Source: DATFDN01 sp049591635
GTDB taxonomy: Bacteria; Pseudomonadota; Alphaproteobacteria; Acetobacterales; Acetobacteraceae
NCBI GenBank assembly: GCA_049591635.1
Contig: JBAWFF010000327.1
Coordinates: 1 to 17,517 of the forward strand
Reading direction: 5' to 3'
Length of the DNA stretch: 17,517 nucleotides
Part shown: positions 1 through 6,637 of the stretch, in pieces
Layout: each line of letters begins with the position of its first letter
How positions within the stretch are numbered: position 1 is the stretch's first letter
Position numbers and translations under genes: made by a program
Notes under the pieces: model-generated
Told to the model about the DNA's origin: nothing
The model's input: the letters and a program-made list of their open reading frames with translations, nothing else
Databases searched by the model: none

Positions 1-1078
1 CGCGCACCTTCTCCGCCATGCCGCCGATATCGGAGCACAGCACCGGGCGGCGGTTGCGCAGCGCCTCCTCGATCACCAGCGGCGCGTTCTCCCACCAGAT
101 CGAGGGCACCAGCACGGCATCGACGCCGCCCATCAGCGCATCGACCTCCTCGTGCTCGTACGGGCCGTGGAAGCGCACGTTCGATCCCGGCGCGGCCAGC
201 CGCTTCTCGAGGTCGGCGCGGAACACCTCCGGCTGATTGCGGTAATCGCCGAACACCGCGAAGCTGATCCCCGTGCGGCCCTCGGCGGCCAACGCCTCGG
301 CGGCGCCGAGCAGCACCTCGATGCCCTTGAGGCGCGAGATCTGGCCGAAGAACCCCACGAGCAGCGTATCGCCCGCCTGGCGTGATGGAGGCACGGCGCG
401 GGCGGCGGGCAGCAAGTTCTCGACGACCGCCGTCCGTTCCCCGGGCACGCCCCATTGCACGTAGCGCTCGGCGAGGAAGGCGCTCGGCGCGATGAACTGG
501 TCCACCCGGTCGAGGAAGCCCTGGATATAGCGCCGGCGGAGGAAGAAGTCGGCGGGCGGGATCTCGGGAAAGCACGCCGCGCACCGCGCCTCGCCGGCGC
601 GGCGACACAGATGCAGGTCGGGGCGGGTGACCATCTGGCCGAAATGATGACAGATCGCCAGGAACTCATGCAGCGTCAGCACGATCGCGGCGTTCGGCAG
701 CACGCGCCGCGCGATCTCGAACGCCTCGACGCCGAGGCTCGCATAGTGGTGGAAGTGCACCACATCGGGCGCGAGTTCGGTCAGCAGGCGGGCGAACTCG
801 CGCGGGAAGCGCGGGTCGCGGTTGGCGAAGTTGAACCAGTTGAAGGCGCCGGGCGCGTACAGGAACTCGCGGTCGGAGAAGGGCTGGGTGATGGTGAGCT
901 CGGCCCCCTGCCCCGCCGGCGTTCCGCAGCCGAGGAACCACGCCTCGTGGCCGCGTTCGCGCAGCCCCTCGAACAGATGAAACGCCGCGTTCTCCGCACC
1001 GCCCTTGCCGATCTCCGGGTGACCGTGCGAGGCGACCAGCACGCGCGGGGGGGCGTTCTTGCGGCGCCGTTCAGCCAT
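1..1078 (-). CDS. GT4-family glycosyltransferase, C-terminus cut by window edge
   Basis: The minus strand is open from the ATG at 1078 to the window edge, giving 359 residues without a stop. The N-terminus has the GT4 donor-loop pattern (SHGHPEIGKGGAEN, residues 17-30). A first Rossmann half contains VVHFHHYASLG near 107-115 and a Cys cluster at C158, C166 and C169. The second half begins with GFFGQISRLKGIEVL near 242-255 and carries the nucleotide-sugar-binding segment PSIWWENAPLVIEEA (325-339), a retaining GT4 E-x7-E-type region. By family it transfers a sugar from an activated donor to a glycan or lipid acceptor at the cytoplasmic face of the membrane; donor and acceptor cannot be told from sequence. 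Its ATG overlaps the end of the upstream GT2 gene by 8 bases, so the two are probably co-translated. About 20-60 C-terminal residues should lie outside the window. Confidence 0.9.
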   Translation of the reverse strand, partial: MAERRRKNAPPRVLVASHGHPEIGKGGAENAAFHLFEGLRERGHEAWFLGCGTPAGQGAELTITQPFSDREFLYAPGAFNWFNFANRDPRFPREFARLLTELAPDVVHFHHYASLGVEAFEIARRVLPNAAIVLTLHEFLAICHHFGQMVTRPDLHLCRRAGEARCAACFPEIPPADFFLRRRYIQGFLDRVDQFIAPSAFLAERYVQWGVPGERTAVVENLLPAARAVPPSRQAGDTLLVGFFGQISRLKGIEVLLGAAEALAAEGRTGISFAVFGDYRNQPEVFRADLEKRLAAPGSNVRFHGPYEHEEVDALMGGVDAVLVPSIWWENAPLVIEEALRNRRPVLCSDIGGMAEKVR

Positions 1079-2867
1079 GACGGTCGGCGCTGGAGGCGAA
1101 CCAGCGGTTCTGATGCAGCCACGCGTTGTACAGCGTCATGTTCATCCGCCAGCGCTGCGCCGCGCCGACCTGGGAACGCCGCTCCAGATGGTAGAGGCGC
1201 ACCGAAGGATCGACCGCGCAGCCCAACCCGCGCGCGGCGAGGCGCCGGCACAGGTCGGAATCCTCGAAATCGCCGATGACGTAGTCCTCGTCGAAGCCGC
1301 CGAGTTCGTCGGCCTCGGCCCGGCGCAGCATCATGCAGGCGGCGGTGATCGCCGGGGCGGGCAGCAATTTGGTTCCGGCGCGCGGCTTCATGCCCTTGCG
1401 CGGATGCAGCGGGAACGTCCAGTTCCCGAACTCCGCCAGCCGCTCGTATTCGATCCCCTGGTGCTGCACGGTGCCGTTCTCGAACGTCAGCAGCGGGCCG
1501 ACGGCGCCCAGCTTCGGATCGGCGTCGAGCCGCGCGGCCAGCGCATCGAGCCAGCCCGGCGTGTCCGGAAAGACGTCGGAGTTCATGAAGCACACGAATG
1601 TTCCGCGCGCCTGGGCGAGTCCGACATTGTTGGCCGTCGCGAAGCCCATGTTGCGGTCGAGCAGGGCGAGGCGCAGCGCCACGCCGAAGCGGGCATGGAC
1701 GCTGACCGCCAGTGCTTCGAGTTCGCGCCGCTTGTCGGGATCGTCGAGCACGTAGATCAGCTCGGTGTCCTCCACGCCATGACGCGCGAACAGCGCCGCC
1801 TGGTATTCCAGGAAGTCGATGCGCCCGTACAGCGGCACGATCACGCTATGGCGCGGTGCCGGCGGCGGCGCGCCCAAGGTCACGATGCCGATGCGTGGCC
1901 GGCGCGCCATCCGCTCGGCGTTCAACGCACGCACGGCGGGGCCGATCACGGCGTCGAAGCCGGCCGCCAACTGGTCGTAGCGCAGGTCGAAACCCGACAA
2001 TACGCGCCTGATCGCCTCGATCCCGCCGAGCGCTTGCACGGCGACCGGCTTGTAGCCGATCTCCCCCCGCGTGGTTTCCACTTCCAGATAGAACGGATCG
2101 GTGCCGGACGGCGGCAACGCGAGGTAGGTGATGAAGCCGCACTCCATCTCCGCCCGCCCGGCGCCGAGCGCGCCGACCACGTCGGGGCGGGCGATGCGAA
2201 GCGTGTTGGCCTCCGTCATCGCCGCGGCCCGGGCACCGGCACGCAGCCGAACCGCGGGCGGGGCGTCCGCCGCCATCCAACCCATCAGGACGACCCCCTC
2301 GCCGGGGCAGGCGATCGCCGCGTCGAGTTCGAGCTGCACGACGTCCGTTAGGGCGGCCAGCGTGTCCTCCCCGCTGAAGCCCTTGCGGGCGAGCCGCTCC
2401 AGCAGGATCGCCCGGCTGTCGGTCGCGCCGCCCGCATGGCTCAGTTCGGCGAAGACGCGCGTTCCGACATCGACGCCGCGCAGATGCTGGCAATCGCCGG
2501 GGACCGTCATCCCCGCGACCTGCTCCCCGGTCGTCACGTCCAGCCAGATGAGCCTGCCCATGAACCGGCCGGGCGAGGGAAAGTGCAGCACGATGCCGGA
2601 GCCGCGCTCGCCGAGGTCCGGGCGGTGGAAATAGGTGATCGTGCCGGGTCCAGTCAGCGTGCCGGTCTCGAAATCGACTCGCACCTCCACGGAGGCCGCT
2701 GAGTCGGGAGGAATGTATAGCGCCTCGATCCAGCCGACGAAGAACCAGGCGCCGGAGCCGGTGTGGAACCCGTAATAGTCGACGAGCCCCTGCCAGGATC
2801 CGCGCGGACCCGATTTTCGCGCCTCCGGCGCCCGCGCGACCTCTGCCTCCTCGACGTCTGCCGTCAT
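1071..2867 (-). CDS. GT2-family glycosyltransferase with duplicated N-terminal module
   Basis: A 598-residue protein. Residues about 340-560 form a GT-A fold of family 2: SVIVPLYGR (341-349), VLDDPD (373-378), NMGFATANNVG (406-416), the metal-binding DxD variant NSD (429-431) and the acceptor-side GDFEDSDLCRRL (532-543). A YHLERRS segment follows at 559-565. This resembles rhamnosyl- and other polysaccharide transferases. The first 330 residues are not catalytic; two stretches (about 28-120 and 180-275) look like copies of one beta-rich module, each with a G-W motif (FFVGWIE, VLMGWMA) followed by an RPD motif. The ATG has a GGAG Shine-Dalgarno about 7 bases upstream. The gene overlaps the downstream GT4 gene by 8 bases. 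A role in O-antigen, capsule or glycoprotein decoration is inferred from family and pairing. Confidence 0.9.
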   Translation of the reverse strand: MTADVEEAEVARAPEARKSGPRGSWQGLVDYYGFHTGSGAWFFVGWIEALYIPPDSAASVEVRVDFETGTLTGPGTITYFHRPDLGERGSGIVLHFPSPGRFMGRLIWLDVTTGEQVAGMTVPGDCQHLRGVDVGTRVFAELSHAGGATDSRAILLERLARKGFSGEDTLAALTDVVQLELDAAIACPGEGVVLMGWMAADAPPAVRLRAGARAAAMTEANTLRIARPDVVGALGAGRAEMECGFITYLALPPSGTDPFYLEVETTRGEIGYKPVAVQALGGIEAIRRVLSGFDLRYDQLAAGFDAVIGPAVRALNAERMARRPRIGIVTLGAPPPAPRHSVIVPLYGRIDFLEYQAALFARHGVEDTELIYVLDDPDKRRELEALAVSVHARFGVALRLALLDRNMGFATANNVGLAQARGTFVCFMNSDVFPDTPGWLDALAARLDADPKLGAVGPLLTFENGTVQHQGIEYERLAEFGNWTFPLHPRKGMKPRAGTKLLPAPAITAACMMLRRAEADELGGFDEDYVIGDFEDSDLCRRLAARGLGCAVDPSVRLYHLERRSQVGAAQRWRMNMTLYNAWLHQNRWFASSADRHG

Positions 2868-2939
2868 CGCGCGTCTCCGTCACCGGGCGGGGCGCCCCGG
2901 CCGGCGGTGAAGCTGGCCCTGAACTATTCGTGAGTGTCT

Positions 2940-2968
2940 CGTGTAGCCAGATGCGCTTCCGCGCTCAA
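2940..2968 (-). promoter_or_regulatory. candidate sigma-70-like promoter for the glycosyltransferase pair
   Basis: Reading the minus strand, TTGAGC (2968-2963) is followed after 17 bases by TACACG (2945-2940), about 73 bases before the GT2 start codon. The spacing is ideal but the -10 match is only moderate, so this is a tentative assignment by eye. Confidence 0.25.
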
Positions 2969-3035
2969 GCCTTTTCGGGCGCGCGCTTGCCGGGGGGAGC
3001 GGGGTTTGCCATAACCGCCTTGAGTTATTCGGCGG

Positions 3036-3102
3036 CGCACAAGATGCGGCGATTCGGGCAGCCGAGGCCCCGACATCTTGCGCTCCGCTCGCGAAGGAGC
3101 GG
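3036..3102 (+). promoter_or_regulatory. structured leader / RBS-sequestering hairpin before the HNH gene
   Basis: Two stacked inverted repeats lie just upstream of the HNH start. GCGCA(C)AAGATG ending at 3046 pairs with CATCTTGCGC (3074-3083), leaving one bulged C, and CGGC (3047-3050) pairs with GCCG (3061-3064) inside it. Downstream, CCGCTC (3085-3090) pairs with GAGCGG (3097-3102) and CGCTCC (3081-3086) can instead pair with GGAGCG (3096-3101). Both short stems cover the AAGGAG ribosome-binding site at 3094-3099. Whether the transcript begins upstream of these elements is not known. Confidence 0.3.
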
Positions 3103-3105
3103 CGT

Positions 3106-3666
3106 GTGCCCGACGGCGGACAGCACTTCCCGGCGCTTGTGCTGAACGCGGATTTCCGGCCGCTGTCCTATTTCCCGCTGTCGCTCTGGGCCTGGCAGGA
3201 CGCGGTGAAGGCGGTGTTCCTCGACCGCGTCTCGGTGCTGAGCGAGTACCCGACCCGGGTCCGCTCCCCCAGCATGTCGATGCGCCTGCCCTCGGTGATC
3301 GCGCTGAAGGACTACATTCCGTCGGCGCGGCGCCCGGCGTTCACCCGGTTCAACGTGTTCCTGCGCGACGGCTTCGGCTGCCAATATTGCGGCGACCGGC
3401 TGCCGACGCACGATCTGACGTTCGATCACGTCGTGCCGCGCAGCCGGGGCGGGCGGACAACGTGGGAGAATGTCGTCACCGCGTGCGGGGACTGCAATTT
3501 GCGCAAGGGCTCGCGCCTGCCGCGCGAATGCGGGATGGCGCCGCGCGCCCATCCGCGCCAGCCGACGACGTGGGAGTTGCAGGACATGGGGCGGGGGTTC
3601 CCGCCCAACTACCTGCACGAGAGCTGGCGCGACTTCCTGTATTGGGACAGCGAACTGGAGAGCTGA
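3106..3666 (+). CDS. HNH endonuclease family protein
   Basis: A 186-residue protein with a zinc-supported HNH nuclease core: CQYC (C92, C95), FDHVVPRSRGG (106-116) with the catalytic-type D107-H108 pair, W120-E121-N122, then CGDCN (127-131), in which the Cys pair completes the zinc site and N131 fits the second conserved polar position. The N-terminal 80 residues (LVLNADFRPLSYFPLSLW) match the stand-alone chromosomal HNH proteins common in alphaproteobacteria, whose cellular job is not established. The start is GTG at 3106, chosen for the AAGGAG box six bases upstream; this RBS can fold into hairpins. It is divergent from the glycosyltransferases and is separated from hsdM by 252 bases holding a palindromic repeat, so it is probably not part of the R-M operon. 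A restriction or repair function would be speculation. Confidence 0.85.
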   Translation: MPDGGQHFPALVLNADFRPLSYFPLSLWAWQDAVKAVFLDRVSVLSEYPTRVRSPSMSMRLPSVIALKDYIPSARRPAFTRFNVFLRDGFGCQYCGDRLPTHDLTFDHVVPRSRGGRTTWENVVTACGDCNLRKGSRLPRECGMAPRAHPRQPTTWELQDMGRGFPPNYLHESWRDFLYWDSELES

Positions 3667-3695
3667 GGGTCGTCGGCGGCCGCGCCTACCCTCAA

Positions 3696-3778
3696 CCGTC
3701 ATGCCCGCGAAGGCAGGTACCCACGACTTTCCCGGCGGCCAAGGAAGACGTGGATGCCCGCGTTCGCGGGCATGACGG
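3696..3778. repeat. palindromic extragenic repeat (32-bp arms)
   Basis: The left arm (3696-3727, beginning CCGTCATGCCCGCGAAGGC) and the right arm (3747-3778, ending TTCGCGGGCATGACGG) are near-perfect inverted copies with about five mismatches, flanking a 19-base loop. The sequence type (CGTCATGCCCGCG...) is a widespread intergenic palindrome in alphaproteobacteria and some other proteobacteria. It sits between the HNH gene and hsdM and could act as a bidirectional terminator or RNA-stabilising stem. The rest of the gap (3667-3695 and 3779-3918) shows no gene and no convincing promoter. Confidence 0.85.
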
Positions 3779-3918
3779 TGTCGTGATACTGGCGCCAGCC
3801 TGAGCCTCGCGTCTTCCATTGGTCAATCGCGCCTGTTTGTTTGATCGCGCTTGTCCAGGTTCGGCGAGCCTGGGACAGTGCGGCGAAACAGCCGGTGGTG
3901 CGCGATGGATGATGGCCC

Positions 3919-5454
3919 ATGCTGACGAGCGGCATTCGCGGTCAGGTCGACCAAATCTGGAACGCGTTCTGGACCGGAGGCATCTCCAACCCGCTCGAAG
4001 TCATCGAGCAGATCACCTACCTGCTTTTCATCCGCCGGCTCGATGAGCTGGATATGCTCGAGGAGCATAAGGCCAGGCAACTCAACCGCCCGATGGAGCG
4101 GCGGGTCTTCCCCGAGGGTGCCGATTCGCGCGGCCGGCCCTACGACGATCTGCGCTGGTCCTGGTTCAAGGGCCGTAGACCGACCGAGATGTTCACCATC
4201 CTGGGCGAGCATGTGTTTCCGTTCCTCCGCACCCTCGGTGCCGACGGCTCCAATTATGCGCACCACATGAAGGATGCGCGCTTCACCATTCCGACGCCGG
4301 CGCTGCTGGCGCGCGTGGTGGACATGATCGACCACGTGCCGATGGAGGACCGCGACACCAAGGGCGATCTGTATGAGTACATGCTCGGCAAGATCGCGAC
4401 CGCCGGGCAGAATGGGCAATTTCGCACGCCGCGCCACATCATCCGCCTGATGGTGGAGATGACCGCGCCGACGCCGAGGGACGTGATCGTGGACCCGGCC
4501 TGCGGCACCGGTGGCTTCCTCGTTGTCGCCGGGGAATACCTGCGCGAACGCCATCCCAAAGTAGAGCGCGATGCCGCACTACGCCGGCACTTCCATCACG
4601 GCCTGTTCCACGGCTTCGACTTCGACGCCACCATGCTCCGCATCGGCAGCATGAACATGCTGCTGCACGGCGTGGAGAATCCCGACATCCGCTACCGCGA
4701 CAGCCTCGCGCAGGACCACGCGGAGGACGCCGATGGCTACACGCTGGTGCTGGCCAATCCGCCGTTTGCCGGCGCGCTGGACGCCGAGACGGTGGCGAAG
4801 GACCTGACCGCAATCGTCAAGACGCGCAAGACGGAACTGCTGTTTCTTGCGCTGTTCCTGCGCCTGCTGAAGCCGGGCGGGCGCGCGGCGGTGATCGTGC
4901 CGGACGGTGTGCTGTTCGGATCGAGCAAGGCGCACAAGGAACTGCGCCGGATGCTGGTCGAGGAGCAGAAGCTGGACGGCATCGTGTCGCTGCCCTCCGG
5001 CGTATTCCGCCCCTATGCCGGCGTCTCCACCGCCATCCTGCTGTTCACCCGCACCGACAGCGGCGGGACGGATGGCGTGTGGTTCTACGACATGCGGGCG
5101 GACGGGTTTTCCTTGGATGACAAGCGCAACCCGCTCCTGGAGGACGCGAAGCTGGGGCCGATGCCGGAGGCAGCGCTGAGCGAGGAGGAGTACGCGAAGA
5201 ACAACCTGCCCGATGCGCTGGCGCGGTGGGCACAGCGGGACGGAGCGGAGCTTGAGCGGCCGCGCACGGCGCAGAGTTTCGTGGTGCCGAAAGCAGAGAT
5301 CGCTGCGGCGGGGTGGGATTTGTCGCTGAACCGCTACAAGGAGGCAGCGCGCGACGAATTGGCGCATCGGACGCCCAAAGAGATTTTGGCGAATTTGCGA
5401 ACGCTGGAGACGGAAGTCTCCGAGGCGCTCGCGGCTCTCGAGATGATGCTCTGA
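3919..5454 (+). CDS. hsdM: type I restriction-modification system, DNA methyltransferase subunit HsdM
   Basis: A 511-residue protein with the usual HsdM layout. The N-terminal helical domain (about 5-140; QIWNAFWTGG, YLLFIRRLDELD) is followed by the conserved GKIATAGQNGQFRTPRHI block (157-174). The N6-adenine methyltransferase fold has motif I DPACGTGGFL (192-201) for S-adenosylmethionine and motif IV NPPF (280-283), the catalytic motif for adenine N6 methylation. With HsdS it forms the M2S methylase that protects host DNA, and with HsdR the restriction complex. Its length is normal and all key residues are present, so it should be active. The ATG at 3919 has only a weak Shine-Dalgarno, but the N-terminus matches the family. 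Its TGA overlaps the hsdS ATG by one base (TGATG), showing translational coupling. Confidence 0.97.
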   Translation: MLTSGIRGQVDQIWNAFWTGGISNPLEVIEQITYLLFIRRLDELDMLEEHKARQLNRPMERRVFPEGADSRGRPYDDLRWSWFKGRRPTEMFTILGEHVFPFLRTLGADGSNYAHHMKDARFTIPTPALLARVVDMIDHVPMEDRDTKGDLYEYMLGKIATAGQNGQFRTPRHIIRLMVEMTAPTPRDVIVDPACGTGGFLVVAGEYLRERHPKVERDAALRRHFHHGLFHGFDFDATMLRIGSMNMLLHGVENPDIRYRDSLAQDHAEDADGYTLVLANPPFAGALDAETVAKDLTAIVKTRKTELLFLALFLRLLKPGGRAAVIVPDGVLFGSSKAHKELRRMLVEEQKLDGIVSLPSGVFRPYAGVSTAILLFTRTDSGGTDGVWFYDMRADGFSLDDKRNPLLEDAKLGPMPEAALSEEEYAKNNLPDALARWAQRDGAELERPRTAQSFVVPKAEIAAAGWDLSLNRYKEAARDELAHRTPKEILANLRTLETEVSEALAALEMML

Positions 5455-6635
5455 TGACCGAGTGGCCGAGCGTTGCGCTTGGAGAAATTTTCGACATAGC
5501 ACGGGGCGGCTCCCCGAGGCCGATAGACCAATTCATTACGGATGACCCGGACGGCATCAACTGGATTATGATTGGCGATGCCTCTCGAAGCTCGAAATAC
5601 ATAACGCAGACGAAAAAGCGGATAAAGCCAAGCGGTGCGGCCCGTTCCCGCCGGGTCCGTCCCGGAGACTTTTTGCTGACGAATTCAATGAGCTTTGGTC
5701 GTCCGTATATTATGCGGACGTCGGGGTGCATACATGACGGCTGGTTAGTTCTGAGCTCACGAAACGGCAGCGTGGATCAGGACTATTTCTACCACCTTCT
5801 CGGGTCGGAAGAAGTCTACGGCGAGTTTTCGAGACTTGCGGCAGGCGCAACGGTCAAGAATCTAAACATAAATTTGGTCCAAGGGGTGGAAGTGAGGCTG
5901 CCCCCGCTTTCCGAACAGCGCCGCATCGCCGCCATCCTCGATCAGGCCGACGCGCTGCGGGCGAAGCGACGGGCGGCGCTGGCGCAACTCGACGAGATGG
6001 CGCGGGCGATCTTCGTGGAGATGTTTGGCGATCCGGCCACCAATCGGAGGCAATGGCCGCTCGTTCGGATCGGCGACCTTCTCGCGTCGGCCAGCTATGG
6101 TACCAGTGACCGGGCCGGCGCCGAAGGCTCAATACCGATCCTGCGCATGAACAACATCACGTACGACGGGAAGCTCGACTTACGCAACCTGAAATACATC
6201 GATCTGAACGGCGCCAGCAGTGAGCGGCACACAGTCAAGCGTGGCGACATTCTTTTCAATCGAACGAACAGCCCTGGCCTCGTGGGCAAGACCGCGATAT
6301 TCGACCGTGATGGCACGATGGCGTTTGCGGGTTATCTTGTAAGATTACGTACGAGCGAACTCGCTTCGCCCGAGTACATAGCGGGCTTTCTTAATTCGAG
6401 CTATGGAAAGGCAGTTCTGCGCACAATGTGCAAAACCATCATCGGAATGGCCAACATCAACGCTAAAGAGGTTCAGTCGATTCAAATTCCCAAGCCGCCG
6501 CGCGCCCTTCAGGATTGCTTTGCAAGTAGACTCGAGAGCCTTTGCAAGCTCCGCGAGACATTCACACGATCTGCTGCCGAGTTCGACGCCCTCTTCGCGT
6601 CCCTCCAACACCGCGCCTTTCGCGGAGAACTGTAA
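5454..6635 (+). CDS. hsdS: type I restriction-modification system, specificity subunit HsdS
   Basis: A 393-residue protein with two target-recognition domains and two conserved spacer regions. TRD1 is about residues 1-145 (VALGEIFDIARGGSPRP start). The central conserved region is about 146-200 (LPPLSEQRRIAAILDQAD, then a helical stretch to FGDP). TRD2 is about 201-345 (WPLVRIGDLL start). The C-terminal conserved helices end in FASLQHRAFRGEL. The two spacers are circularly repeated, as usual in HsdS, and hold the TRDs at fixed distance for a bipartite site. The ATG at 5454 overlaps the hsdM stop; the frame is open further upstream inside hsdM, but only this start gives a normal HsdS N-terminus. 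Both TRD segments have visibly lower GC than the conserved spacers, which fits domain exchange. The recognition sequence cannot be predicted from this. Confidence 0.96.
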   Translation: MTEWPSVALGEIFDIARGGSPRPIDQFITDDPDGINWIMIGDASRSSKYITQTKKRIKPSGAARSRRVRPGDFLLTNSMSFGRPYIMRTSGCIHDGWLVLSSRNGSVDQDYFYHLLGSEEVYGEFSRLAAGATVKNLNINLVQGVEVRLPPLSEQRRIAAILDQADALRAKRRAALAQLDEMARAIFVEMFGDPATNRRQWPLVRIGDLLASASYGTSDRAGAEGSIPILRMNNITYDGKLDLRNLKYIDLNGASSERHTVKRGDILFNRTNSPGLVGKTAIFDRDGTMAFAGYLVRLRTSELASPEYIAGFLNSSYGKAVLRTMCKTIIGMANINAKEVQSIQIPKPPRALQDCFASRLESLCKLRETFTRSAAEFDALFASLQHRAFRGEL

Positions 6636-6637
6636 CC

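Noticed and set aside
455..1279. Open frame of 274 codons on the plus strand
   Set aside because: It lies opposite the two glycosyltransferase genes, is rich in Arg, Gly and Ala, and has no recognisable domain. It is a high-GC antisense shadow.
1059..2351. 430-codon plus-strand frame opposite the GT2 gene
   Set aside because: The minus-strand frame carries all GT2 motifs; this frame has the His/Arg/Val-rich composition of an antisense shadow.
2930..3145. 71-codon frame between the glycosyltransferase and HNH genes
   Set aside because: No ribosome-binding site, no family resemblance, and it runs into the HNH gene in another frame; this region is better read as leader sequence.
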